DNA of 64,000 nt from Hymenobacter fodinae. Its GTDB lineage: Bacteria > Bacteroidota > Bacteroidia > Cytophagales > Hymenobacteraceae. Positions 24,812-32,678 of the stretch are shown here, in pieces. How positions within the stretch are numbered: the stretch's first letter is position 1; every line of letters starts with the position of its first letter. Where the stretch lies: assembly GCF_004745825.1 (NCBI RefSeq), contig NZ_SRLA01000005.1, positions 191,106-255,105 on the forward strand, in the 5' to 3' direction. Under the pieces are notes generated by a model. It did not search any database. It saw only the letters and a program-made list of their open reading frames with translations, and was not told where the DNA came from. The position numbers and the translations under genes are program-made.

Positions 24812-25867
24812 ATGTTTGACCTACCCAGCCTCGTTCGCCCCAATATTCGGGCAATGAAACCTTATTCTTCGGCCCGCGACGAATTTCAGGGCGAGGCGCA
24901 TGTGATGCTCGATGCCAACGAAAACAGCCTGGGCAGCGCCGGCCCCGAGCGGTTCAACCGCTACCCTGACCCGCTGCAGCGCGCCGTGAAGGTGGAGCTG
25001 GCCAAGCTGAAGGGCGTAGCCGAAAACGAGATTTTCCTCGGCAACGGCTCCGACGAAGCCATTGACCTGCTGGTGCGCCTGGTGTGCATTCCCGGTCAGG
25101 ATAGCATCCTTATTCTGCCGCCCACCTACGGCATGTATGAGGTGGCGGCCAATCTGAACGACGTGCGCTTGGAGCGTCAGCCGCTGACGCCCGACTTCCA
25201 GATTGCCCCGGAAGCTATTGCGCAGATTAATGCCTCCGACGCGAAAATCGTATTCCTCTGCTCGCCCAACAACCCCACCGGCAACCTGCTGCACGCCGAA
25301 GCCATTGAGCAAATTTTGCGCGGCTTCCGCGGGCTGGTAGTAGTGGATGAGGCCTACGCTGATTTCGCGGCCGCGCCCAGCTGGACGACGCGCTTGGCGG
25401 AGTTTCCCAACCTGGTGGTGATGCAAACCTTCTCCAAAGCCTGGGGCTTGGCGGGCCTCCGCCTGGGCATGGCCTTCGCCTCGCCTGAGATTATCGGCTA
25501 CCTCAACAAAATCAAGCCTCCTTATAATATATCGGAAGCCACGCAGCAGCACGCCCTGGCGGCCCTGCAGGATGCGCCCCGCTTCGAGCAAATGCGTGAG
25601 CAACTCCTCGTCGGCCGAGACTGGCTGGCCGAGCGGCTCCCGTCGCTGAGCATCGTGGAAGAAGTATTCCCTTCGGATGCCAACTTCCTGCTGACGCGCT
25701 TCCGGCCCGATGCCACCGCCGTCTACGATTACCTGGTGGGCCGCGGCATCATTGTGCGAAACCGTACCACCCAGCCCGGCTGCGCCGGCACGCTTCGTCT
25801 GACAGTGGGCACGCCCCAGGAAAACGAAGAACTACTGCAAGCGCTGCAAGAATTTAAGGAGGCGTAA
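24812..25867 (+). CDS. hisC: Histidinol-phosphate aminotransferase
   Basis: 351 residues, class I/II PLP aminotransferase fold. LDANENSLGS at the N-terminus, FLGNGSDEAIDLLVR, CSPNNPTGNLL, VVVDEAYADFA and the PLP-Lys in TFSKAWGLAGLRLGM are all present. It converts imidazole acetol phosphate to histidinol phosphate using glutamate. Third gene of the operon. Confidence 0.96.
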   Translation: MFDLPSLVRPNIRAMKPYSSARDEFQGEAHVMLDANENSLGSAGPERFNRYPDPLQRAVKVELAKLKGVAENEIFLGNGSDEAIDLLVRLVCIPGQDSILILPPTYGMYEVAANLNDVRLERQPLTPDFQIAPEAIAQINASDAKIVFLCSPNNPTGNLLHAEAIEQILRGFRGLVVVDEAYADFAAAPSWTTRLAEFPNLVVMQTFSKAWGLAGLRLGMAFASPEIIGYLNKIKPPYNISEATQQHALAALQDAPRFEQMREQLLVGRDWLAERLPSLSIVEEVFPSDANFLLTRFRPDATAVYDYLVGRGIIVRNRTTQPGCAGTLRLTVGTPQENEELLQALQEFKEA

Positions 25868-25914
25868 TTTTTTGGGAGGGGCCTACGGAGTACCAAACGT
25901 TATTTCGTAAGCCA

Positions 25915-25963
25915 CTCCTTATATATAGGAGCGTACTTTATTGACGACTCGCGGAGCTTCCGC
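25915..25963 (+). repeat. Hairpins in the hisC-hisB spacer
   Basis: Two small stems: CTCCT (25915-25919) with AGGAG (25927-25931) around a TATATAT loop, and GCGGA (25951-25955) with TCCGC (25959-25963). No T run follows. The spacer holds no gene. Confidence 0.45.
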
Positions 25964-25981
25964 TTCGCGCCAACAATACTC

Positions 25982-27094
25982 ATGAAAAAAGTTCTCTTTA
26001 TTGACCGCGACGGTACCATTCTGGTTGAGCCGCCCACGGATTTTCAAGTTGACTCACTCAGCCGCGAGAAATTTCAGTTTGTGCCCGGCGCCATTACGGG
26101 TCTAGCCCGCATTGCGCGTGAGCTGGATTACGAGCTGGTGCTGGTAAGCAACCAGGATGGCCTTGGCACCGACAGCTTCCCAGAGGATACCTTCTGGCCA
26201 GCCCACACCATGATGCTTGACATTCTGCGCTCGGAAGGAGTGGAGTTCGTGCGCGAGCACATCGACCGGAGCTTCCCCCACGAGAACCTGCCCACGCGCA
26301 AGCCCGGCATCGGCATGCTGCAGCAGTACCTGGGCGAAGAAGCTGGCTACGACCTGCAGCATTCCTTCGTTATCGGCGACCGACTGACAGATGTGGAGCT
26401 AGCACAAAATTTGGGCTGCCAGTCTATTTTATTAAAGCCGGAAGGGGAGGACGACGAGCGCGCCGCGTTGACTACAATGAGCTGGGAAAAAATATACCAG
26501 TTCCTGCGCTTGCCCGCGCGCACCGCAGTAGTACAACGCGACACGAACGAAACTAAAATCAGCATTGAGCTGAACCTTGATGGCAACGGTCGGCCGAGCA
26601 TGCACACCGGCCTAGGCTTCTTCGACCATATGCTGGACCAGCTGAGCAAGCACTCTGGCGTCGACATGAAAATCTCGGTGCAGGGTGACCTGCACATCGA
26701 CGAGCACCACACCATCGAAGACACAGCCATTGCTCTCGGCGAAGCCTTCACCCAAGCCCTCGGCGACAAACGTGGCCTGGCGCGCTACGGGTTCTTGCTC
26801 CCCATGGATGACGTGTTAGCCCAAGCCGCCATCGACTTTTCGGGCCGCCCCTGGATTGTGTGGGAGGCGGAGTTCAAGCGCGAAAAAATAGGGGATATGC
26901 CGACGGAAATGTTCTACCATTTCTTCAAGAGCTTCTCTGATGCGGCCCGTTGCAACCTCAACATAAAAGCCGAAGGCCAGAATGAGCATCATAAGATTGA
27001 GGCAATTTTCAAGGCCGTAGCTAAGTCTATCAAGATGGCGCTGGTGCGCGATGCCGGCAAGATGGAGATACCCAGCACGAAGGGTATTTTATAG
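25982..27094 (+). CDS. hisB: Bifunctional histidinol-phosphatase / imidazoleglycerol-phosphate dehydratase
   Basis: 370 residues. N-terminal HAD phosphatase (about 1-165) with the nucleophile motif FIDRDGTIL, SNQDGLG and GDRLTDVELA; C-terminal IGPD domain (about 175-370) with the metal-binding FFDHMLDQLSKHSG, HIDEHHTIEDTAIALGEA and NEHHKIEAIFKA. The fusion performs steps 7 and 9 of the pathway. The same fusion is found in enterobacteria and Bacteroidota. Confidence 0.96.
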   Translation: MKKVLFIDRDGTILVEPPTDFQVDSLSREKFQFVPGAITGLARIARELDYELVLVSNQDGLGTDSFPEDTFWPAHTMMLDILRSEGVEFVREHIDRSFPHENLPTRKPGIGMLQQYLGEEAGYDLQHSFVIGDRLTDVELAQNLGCQSILLKPEGEDDERAALTTMSWEKIYQFLRLPARTAVVQRDTNETKISIELNLDGNGRPSMHTGLGFFDHMLDQLSKHSGVDMKISVQGDLHIDEHHTIEDTAIALGEAFTQALGDKRGLARYGFLLPMDDVLAQAAIDFSGRPWIVWEAEFKREKIGDMPTEMFYHFFKSFSDAARCNLNIKAEGQNEHHKIEAIFKAVAKSIKMALVRDAGKMEIPSTKGIL

Positions 27095-27124
27095 TTTATC
27101 CATTTGTTTAAACAGATGGATAAA
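27095..27124 (+). terminator. Hairpin directly after hisB
   Basis: 12-bp stem with one G-T pair, TTTATCCATTTG (27095-27106) with CAGATGGATAAA (27113-27124). It begins at the hisB stop. The 190-base spacer that follows is AT-rich and is the longest in the operon, so hisHAFI may be a partly separate transcription unit. Confidence 0.5.
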
Positions 27125-27286
27125 GGTCTGACCTGCTTTCCAATATACCTCCTAAAGGTATGCTGATGTCACGAAAAGCTTTCAAGCTTGATTTAGCTGG
27201 CAATAGATAGGAAGAATGACGGAATGAGCTTTTGTCCAAATGTTATAACATGTGTATAAACAAGAAATTCTTCTATTATTTCTCAA

Positions 27287-27877
27287 ATGGAAATAGCTGT
27301 AATTGATTACAAGGGCGGCAATGTGCAGTCGGTGATTTTTGCGTTGGAGCGCCTCGGCGTGCAGGCAACATTAACGGCCGACCATGATGTAATACGCCGA
27401 GCCGATAAGGTGCTTTTTCCGGGTGAGGGAGAAGCTGCCTCAGCCATGCGGGAACTCCAGGCGCAAGGCCTCGACACCCTACTGCCCACGCTGACGCAAC
27501 CCTTCTTGGGTATATGCTTGGGTATGCAGCTGCTGGGTCGGCACAGTGAAGAAGGTGGCGGTACTGATCTGCTCGGTATCCTGCCGTTTGACGTGGTACG
27601 TTTTCCGGCTTCGGCGGAGTACAAAGTTCCGCACATGGGTTGGAACACCTTGAGTAAACTTCGCTCTCCGTTATTTACCGGCCTCCAGGAAGAAGACTAC
27701 GTGTACTTCGTGCACAGTTACTATGCTCCCGTAGGCCAGTATACCATTGCCCAAGGGCAATACCCCACGCCCTTCAGCGCGGCCGTGCAGCGCAAGAACT
27801 TTTACGCTGTGCAGTTCCACACCGAGAAGAGCAGCACGGTGGGCACCCGCATCCTGGAAAACTTTCTGAACCTGTAA
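27287..27877 (+). CDS. hisH: Imidazole glycerol phosphate synthase, glutamine amidotransferase subunit
   Basis: 196 residues, class I glutaminase. Nucleophile Cys in LGICLGMQLLG, the catalytic His/Glu pair in FYAVQFHTEKSS, oxyanion-side PGEGEAASAM. Supplies ammonia to HisF in the IGP synthase heterodimer. hisA and hisF follow, keeping the usual cluster. Confidence 0.96.
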   Translation: MEIAVIDYKGGNVQSVIFALERLGVQATLTADHDVIRRADKVLFPGEGEAASAMRELQAQGLDTLLPTLTQPFLGICLGMQLLGRHSEEGGGTDLLGILPFDVVRFPASAEYKVPHMGWNTLSKLRSPLFTGLQEEDYVYFVHSYYAPVGQYTIAQGQYPTPFSAAVQRKNFYAVQFHTEKSSTVGTRILENFLNL

Positions 27878-27884
27878 TACCGGT

Positions 27885-27961
27885 AATGAGGTGATGAAGT
27901 GATGAAGAAAGGAAGCTCGAAGCTTAGTCTCCCATGCTCTTCATCTCTTCATTACCTCATT
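27885..27961 (+). repeat. Long imperfect hairpin, hisH-hisA spacer
   Basis: The arms 27885-27907 and 27939-27961 pair over 23 bases with one mismatch and one G-T; the tip contains a further AAGCT/AGCTT stem. The arms consist of repeated ATGAGGTAATGAAG-type units. It belongs to the same spacer family as 29475-29590. Confidence 0.7.
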
Positions 27962-27980
27962 TCTTCATCGCTCAATCCAC

Positions 27981-28697
27981 ATGGAAATAATCCCCGCCAT
28001 TGACCTGATTAACGGCCAGTGCGTGCGCCTCACTGAGGGCGACTTCGCCCAGCAGACTACCTACGACTCCGACCCGCTAGCCGTGGCGCAGCGCTTTGAA
28101 CAGCACGGCGTTAAACGCCTGCACCTAGTTGACCTAGATGGGGCCCGCGCTAAGCGCCCCGTGAACCTGCCCGTGCTGGAGCGCATTGCTCGCCACACCA
28201 GCCTGGTGGTTGACTACGGCGGTGGCCTCCAGAGCGACGAGGCCCTGCGGCAGGCCTTTGATGCCGGGGCTACCCAGATTACGGCGGGCAGCATTGCCGT
28301 GCGGGAGCCGAAAACGGTGAATAACTGGCTGCAGACGTTTGGGGCCGACAGGATAATTGTGGGCGCTGATTTCCGTGACAACCATATTTCTATCAATGCC
28401 TGGGCAGAGCAGAGTGAGCATACCCTGCAGGAGTTTCTAGGCCAGTACCTCACGGCCGGAGCCACCACCTTTATCTGCACCGATGTAAGCAAGGATGGTA
28501 AGCTGCAGGGCCCGGCCCTGGACACGTATCGGGAGCTGCGGCAGGCCTTGCCGGCGGCCCGCCTCATTGCCAGCGGCGGCGTCACAACGATAGCCGACGT
28601 GGAAGCGTTGGCCGAAATTGGCATGCACGGTGCCATCATCGGCAAGGCCATTTATGAAGGCACCATCACCCTCGACGAGCTGAAAGGCTGGTTGTAA
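27981..28697 (+). CDS. hisA: ProFAR isomerase HisA
   Basis: 238 residues, half-barrel-duplicated TIM barrel. N-terminal IIPAIDLINGQCVRLTEGDF holds the catalytic Asp; DYGGGLQSDEAL, the second catalytic Asp region CTDVSKDGKLQGP and the ASGGV phosphate loop are present. It isomerises ProFAR to PRFAR. An 18-base gap leads to hisF. Confidence 0.96.
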   Translation: MEIIPAIDLINGQCVRLTEGDFAQQTTYDSDPLAVAQRFEQHGVKRLHLVDLDGARAKRPVNLPVLERIARHTSLVVDYGGGLQSDEALRQAFDAGATQITAGSIAVREPKTVNNWLQTFGADRIIVGADFRDNHISINAWAEQSEHTLQEFLGQYLTAGATTFICTDVSKDGKLQGPALDTYRELRQALPAARLIASGGVTTIADVEALAEIGMHGAIIGKAIYEGTITLDELKGWL

Positions 28698-28715
28698 CCG
28701 CAGACCTCACACCCC

Positions 28716-29474
28716 ATGCTAACCAAAAGAATTATCCCCTGCCTCGACGTAAAGGATGGCCGCACCGTGAAGGGCGTCCGGTTTGAGGGGCTGCGCGACG
28801 CCGGCGACCCGGTGGCGCTGGCATCACGCTACGCCCGGGAAGGTGCTGACGAACTGGTGTTCCTGGATATCACGGCTACCAACCAGAAACGGGCTACGCT
28901 GGTAGCGCTGGTGCGCGATGTGGCCCGGGAGCTGGATATTCCGTTTACCGTGGGCGGCGGTATTGGTACTGTTACCGATGTGGAGGCACTGCTGCTCAAC
29001 GGGGCCGACAAAGTGAGCATTAACTCGGCCGCGCTGGCGCGGCCGGAGCTGATTGATGAGCTGGCGGCCCGGTTCGGGAGTCAGTGCATTGTGGTGGCCG
29101 CCGATGCGCGCTACAACGACGCCGACGGCTGGCAGATCTACACCCGCGCCGGCACCAATAACACTGGCCGCGACGCCGTGGAGTGGTGCCGGGAGGCCGC
29201 CGACCGCGGCGCCGGCGAAATCCTGCTGACCTCTATGAGCAACGACGGCACCAAGGATGGCTTTGCCCTGGATATCACCGGCGCCGTGAGCCGAGCCATT
29301 ACTATTCCGGTAGTGGCCTCGGGTGGAGCCGGCTCCAAGCAAGATTTCACCAACGTTTTCCAGCAAGCCCACGCCGACGCCGGTCTGGCCGCTAGTATTT
29401 TCCACTTCGGCGAAATCGGCATCCGGGAGCTGAAAGAACATCTGCGCCAGGACGGCATCCCGGTCCGGCTGTAA
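28716..29474 (+). CDS. hisF: Imidazole glycerol phosphate synthase, cyclase subunit
   Basis: 252 residues. RIIPCLDVKDGRTVKGVRF with the catalytic Asp, FTVGGGIGTVTDVEALL, LLTSMSNDGTKDGFALDI with the second catalytic Asp, and VVASGGAG phosphate-binding loop. It forms IGP and AICAR from PRFAR using ammonia channelled from HisH. Confidence 0.96.
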   Translation: MLTKRIIPCLDVKDGRTVKGVRFEGLRDAGDPVALASRYAREGADELVFLDITATNQKRATLVALVRDVARELDIPFTVGGGIGTVTDVEALLLNGADKVSINSAALARPELIDELAARFGSQCIVVAADARYNDADGWQIYTRAGTNNTGRDAVEWCREAADRGAGEILLTSMSNDGTKDGFALDITGAVSRAITIPVVASGGAGSKQDFTNVFQQAHADAGLAASIFHFGEIGIRELKEHLRQDGIPVRL

Positions 29475-29504
29475 TTTTTGAGTGATGAGGTGATGAGGTA
29501 ATAA

Positions 29505-29550
29505 GGTGAGGAAGTAAAGAACGACCTCATCATCTCCTTACTTCCTCACC
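29505..29550 (+). repeat. Hairpin in the hisF-hisIE spacer
   Basis: 13-bp perfect stem GGTGAGGAAGTAA (29505-29517) with TTACTTCCTCACC (29538-29550), inside a 116-base spacer built of GATGAGGT units on the left and TCACCTCATT units on the right, so further alternative pairings exist. Confidence 0.7.
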
Positions 29551-29590
29551 CCTTCACCTCATTCCTTAGTCACTTCATCACTTAAAACAA

Positions 29591-30229
29591 ATGGATTTCG
29601 CCAAAATGCCCGACGGGCTCATTCCCGTCATCGTGCAGGATGCCCAGACCGGGCAGGTGCTGATGCTGGGCTACCAGAACGAGGAAGCCCAGCGCGTAAC
29701 CACTGAAACGGGTCGCGTTACGTTCTTTTCCCGCTCCAAGCAGCGCCTCTGGACCAAGGGTGAAACCAGCGGCAACTACCTCACCGTGGTCAGCCAGCAC
29801 CCCGACTGCGACCAGGATGCCCTGCTGATTCGGGCTATTCCGGACGGGCCTACCTGCCACCGCGGTACCACCAGCTGCTTTGAGCAGGCCGAGCAGGTGG
29901 CCTACCCAACAGCGCCGGTGGGCTTTATTGCGGAGCTGGAGCGCCTGGTGCAGCGCCGCCAGCAATTCCCCGACGAGGACCCGAAGTCGTACACGGTTTC
30001 GCTGTTCAAGAAAGGCATGCCCAAAATCGCCCAGAAAGTGGGAGAGGAGGCTGTAGAAACCGTCATTGATGCCGTAGGGGGCAACCTTGACGGGCTAAAA
30101 GGAGAAGCTGCCGATTTGCTTTACCATTTGTTGGTACTGCTCACGGCGTCGGGCCTGACGCTGGAAGACATAGTGGAGGTGCTGCGTCAGCGTCACACCA
30201 CCATTTCGGCGGGAGTGCGGCGGGATTAA
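29591..30229 (+). CDS. hisIE: Bifunctional phosphoribosyl-AMP cyclohydrolase / phosphoribosyl-ATP pyrophosphatase
   Basis: 212 residues. HisI part (1-110): VLMLGYQNEEAQRVT, FFSRSKQRLWTKGETSGN and the zinc-binding DCDQDALL/GPTCHRGTTSCF. HisE part (about 115-212): MPKIAQKVGEEAVETVIDA and EAADLLYHLLVLL helices that bind Mg-pyrophosphate. Fused steps 2 and 3 of the pathway; last gene of the operon. Confidence 0.96.
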   Translation: MDFAKMPDGLIPVIVQDAQTGQVLMLGYQNEEAQRVTTETGRVTFFSRSKQRLWTKGETSGNYLTVVSQHPDCDQDALLIRAIPDGPTCHRGTTSCFEQAEQVAYPTAPVGFIAELERLVQRRQQFPDEDPKSYTVSLFKKGMPKIAQKVGEEAVETVIDAVGGNLDGLKGEAADLLYHLLVLLTASGLTLEDIVEVLRQRHTTISAGVRRD

Positions 30230-30267
30230 ACGCGTCTTGCCAAGCGAGTCGGCTCAGCCGACGTTAC

Positions 30268-30313
30268 AACACAGCGACGGCGTTCAGGACATCTTGAACG
30301 CCGTCGCTGTGTT
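30268..30313. terminator. Terminator at the end of the his operon
   Basis: A 19-bp perfect stem: 30268-30286 (core CACAGCGACGGCGTTCA) with 30295-30313. It lies between the converging hisIE and barrel genes and can serve both. Confidence 0.88.
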
Positions 30314-30326
30314 CAGGCAGTTTCGC

Positions 30327-30959
30327 TTACAATCGCCAGCCAAGTGCTAGGCCACCTCCGGCGTCCAGATACGCTGCTTTGGCATTCGGCTGGTTCACGG
30401 ATTCACGCCGGTAGACGCAGGCGCCTACGAATGTGTCGAGCACTATACGGCGGCCTATGCCCCATTGTCGGCCCAGATACAGTTGAGGCTGCAGACCGGT
30501 AGTTTGATAGCGGCGACGGGTACCAACGGGCACGGTTGGGGAAGCCACGTATCGTTCCTCGGTACGCCGGTAGGTGCCTTGGAGCGCGAACATAGTGTAC
30601 CAGCCCGTGAGAGCGGGCCGGGGCACCCGGGCCCGGAAATAATAGCGGAGTTGGAGGTCGGCGTGGTAGGAATGAGAAAGGCCCTGCAGCATTTCCGGCT
30701 GGCTCTGGCCAGCAGCATTTGTAAACCAGAGGCCGGACGTGGAGTACCGTTGGCGGAAGTAGCCTAGGCCACCCAGCAGGCTGAAACGGGGCGTTATCTG
30801 CCTTTCATACCCAGCCACCACATCGGGTTGATTGAACACGCGCACACCGGCTTTTACTACTTGGGCAGGGGGCGGTGTTAGGTTAGGTGTTGTTTGGGTT
30901 TGAGCAAGGCTAAAGGCTGGTAAACACAAGCCGACAGCCACGAAATAAGATAATTTCAT
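30327..30959 (-). CDS. Outer-membrane beta-barrel protein, small
   Basis: 210 residues. Signal peptide MKLSYFVAVGLCLPAFSLAQ, then amphipathic strands (YERQITPRFSLLGGLGYFRQ, YHADLQLRYYF, GWYTMFALQGTYRR, LYLGRQWGIGRRIVLDTFVGA) in the pattern of the DUF3575/OmpW-sized eight-strand barrels. Cargo or function unknown. Convergent with hisIE. Confidence 0.7.
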   Translation of the reverse strand: MKLSYFVAVGLCLPAFSLAQTQTTPNLTPPPAQVVKAGVRVFNQPDVVAGYERQITPRFSLLGGLGYFRQRYSTSGLWFTNAAGQSQPEMLQGLSHSYHADLQLRYYFRARVPRPALTGWYTMFALQGTYRRTEERYVASPTVPVGTRRRYQTTGLQPQLYLGRQWGIGRRIVLDTFVGACVYRRESVNQPNAKAAYLDAGGGLALGWRL

Positions 30960-31071
30960 AGGGACACAAACTCATTCTGATAATTGGCAGTAAGATAGGT
31001 CGCGCGGATCATTCTCTAATCGTTTTCTAATCTTAGCCTACCTTGCGCAGCTAAACGCTTGCCTCGCCTTT

Positions 31072-31830
31072 ATGCCCCTCAACGCCTCCTATCTAGCCCA
31101 GCAAAGCCTTACGGTGCTGGTGCCAGTGTATAATGAAGAAGAAAGCCTGCAGCAGTTTGCAGTGGAGATGAATAAGTTTCTGGATCAGACGCCGGTTAAA
31201 ACCACTGTTCTGTTCGTGAACGATGGCTCCACTGACGGCTCTTTGCCTATTCTGCGCGACATCTGCCGCCAGGATTCGCGTTACGAATTCATTAGCCTGA
31301 GCCAAAACCGGGGCCTGAGCACGGCAATCAAAGCCGGCATTGACCACTGCCGCACCACGCTGCTGGGCTACATCGACTCCGACATTCAGACCTCGCCGCT
31401 GGACTTCCTGAAGTTCTTTGAGTTCTTCCCGCAGTTTGATATGGTGAACGGCATCCGGGCCAAGCGCCAGGATACGTTTGTGAAGAAGCTCTCCTCCAAG
31501 ATTGCCAACGGCGTGCGGCGCACCCTCATCAACGACGGCATTCAGGACACGGGCTGCCCGCTCAAGATTATGAAGATTGAGTACGCCCGCCGGATTCCGC
31601 TTTTCCACGGCATGCACCGCTTCCTGGGGGCGCTGGTGCAGCTTCAAGGCGGCAAGGTGCACCAGATGCCCGTGCAGCATTTCCCGCGCTTCGCCGGTAC
31701 GGCCAAGTACAACCTCTGGAACCGCGCCTGGAAGCCTCTGGTGGATACCTTCGGGTTCCGCTGGATCCGGAGCCGCTGGAAGAACTACGAAATCGGGGAG
31801 GAGCAGCGCTCAGCGGCTGCCTCAGCCTAG
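31072..31830 (+). CDS. Family 2 glycosyltransferase (DPM1/ArnC-like)
   Basis: 252 residues. GT-A fold with VLVPVYNEEESL, the NDGSTDGS nucleotide-binding motif, LSQNRGLSTAIKAGID and the metal-binding DSD in YIDSDIQTSP, followed by RAKRQDTFVKKLSSKIANG typical of polyprenyl-phosphate sugar transferases. It lacks C-terminal membrane helices, so it is of the soluble/peripheral type. Expected to load a sugar onto undecaprenyl phosphate for use by a GT39-type enzyme such as that at 36.9-38.6 kb. LAB_N gene follows after 17 bases. Confidence 0.88.
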   Translation: MPLNASYLAQQSLTVLVPVYNEEESLQQFAVEMNKFLDQTPVKTTVLFVNDGSTDGSLPILRDICRQDSRYEFISLSQNRGLSTAIKAGIDHCRTTLLGYIDSDIQTSPLDFLKFFEFFPQFDMVNGIRAKRQDTFVKKLSSKIANGVRRTLINDGIQDTGCPLKIMKIEYARRIPLFHGMHRFLGALVQLQGGKVHQMPVQHFPRFAGTAKYNLWNRAWKPLVDTFGFRWIRSRWKNYEIGEEQRSAAASA

Positions 31831-31847
31831 CCTAGGCCACCTGTACT

Positions 31848-32498
31848 ATGAGTACCGAACTCGTTGCCCGCATCATTGGGTTGTTGTCGCAGGGGCTGTT
31901 CAGCAGCCGCATTATTCTGCAATGGATTAAGAGCGAGCGGGCCAAGCAGGTGTTGGTGCCGGCCTTGTTCTGGCAGATCAGTCTGATATCATCCTTCCTG
32001 ATGATTATCTACGGCATTCTGCGCCACGACCCGGTTATTCTGGGCGCCCAACTCATCAGCTACGGCATCTACATCCGTAACCTGCAGTTGCTGGGCGAGT
32101 GGCGTAAACTCAACGGGGTGTTCAGGGCCGGGGCCTACGTTTTTCCGCTGGCCACGCTGGTATTGTTCTTCGTGGGCACGCCCAACTTCAGCTTTCAGCG
32201 CATGCTGCACACGCCCATTCCAGGGGGCTGGCTGGCGTTGGGTGCGGTTGGCCAGACGGTATTCCTGCTCCGGTTCGTGTACCAGTGGTTGTATTCCGAG
32301 CGCAAGGGCGAATCGGTGCTGCCGCTGGGCTTTTGGGTGGTGAGCCTGGTAGGCTCCTTCCTGGTGCTGATCTACGCCTTGCTGCGCCACGACGAGGTAC
32401 TGATTCTGGGTAACGTGCCCGGTATTGTGGTGTATACCCGCAACATTGTGCTCTTGCGCCGTGAGCAAGCCCAACAAGCACAAGTTCCCCTGGCCTAG
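31848..32498 (+). CDS. LAB_N (lipid-A biosynthesis N-terminal) membrane protein, duplicated
   Basis: 216 residues made of two similar halves, each with about three membrane helices. Matching segments: LLSQGLFSSRIILQWIKSER with VGQTVFLLRFVYQWLYSERK, then SLISSFLMIIYGILRHDPV with SLVGSFLVLIYALLRHDEV, and YIRNLQLL with YTRNIVLL. The LAB_N family is named from lipid-A-linked proteins and is often found next to DPM1-like and GT39 genes, suggesting a flippase or accessory role in lipid-linked sugar transfer. The role is inference from neighbours. Confidence 0.85.
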   Translation: MSTELVARIIGLLSQGLFSSRIILQWIKSERAKQVLVPALFWQISLISSFLMIIYGILRHDPVILGAQLISYGIYIRNLQLLGEWRKLNGVFRAGAYVFPLATLVLFFVGTPNFSFQRMLHTPIPGGWLALGAVGQTVFLLRFVYQWLYSERKGESVLPLGFWVVSLVGSFLVLIYALLRHDEVLILGNVPGIVVYTRNIVLLRREQAQQAQVPLA

Positions 32499-32678
32499 GG
32501 TTTGCGCGCAACCACCTGTTTGCTACCCGTAACATGCAGGCTTGGCACCAGGGAAGCAGGCGGACATTGGTGGAAACTCGTCCGTGGATAGGCTGTAGCT
32601 GTGATCCTTCCGTATGCGCAGTAGCCCACCACTCCTCATCTGCGCCGAGCGTATATTTACGGTGCACAATCCCTTCCC

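Noticed and set aside
24821..25603. 260-codon minus-strand frame opposite hisC
   Set aside because: Long antisense frames are common in GC-rich genes with few stop codons; it lies wholly inside hisC and shows no family features.
28824..29441. 205-codon minus-strand frame opposite hisF
   Set aside because: Same reason: shadow of a strong, complete hisF.
22381..30229. Break or missing gene in the histidine operon
   Set aside because: All steps encoded by hisG, D, C, B, H, A, F and IE are present with full-length frames and intact catalytic motifs.
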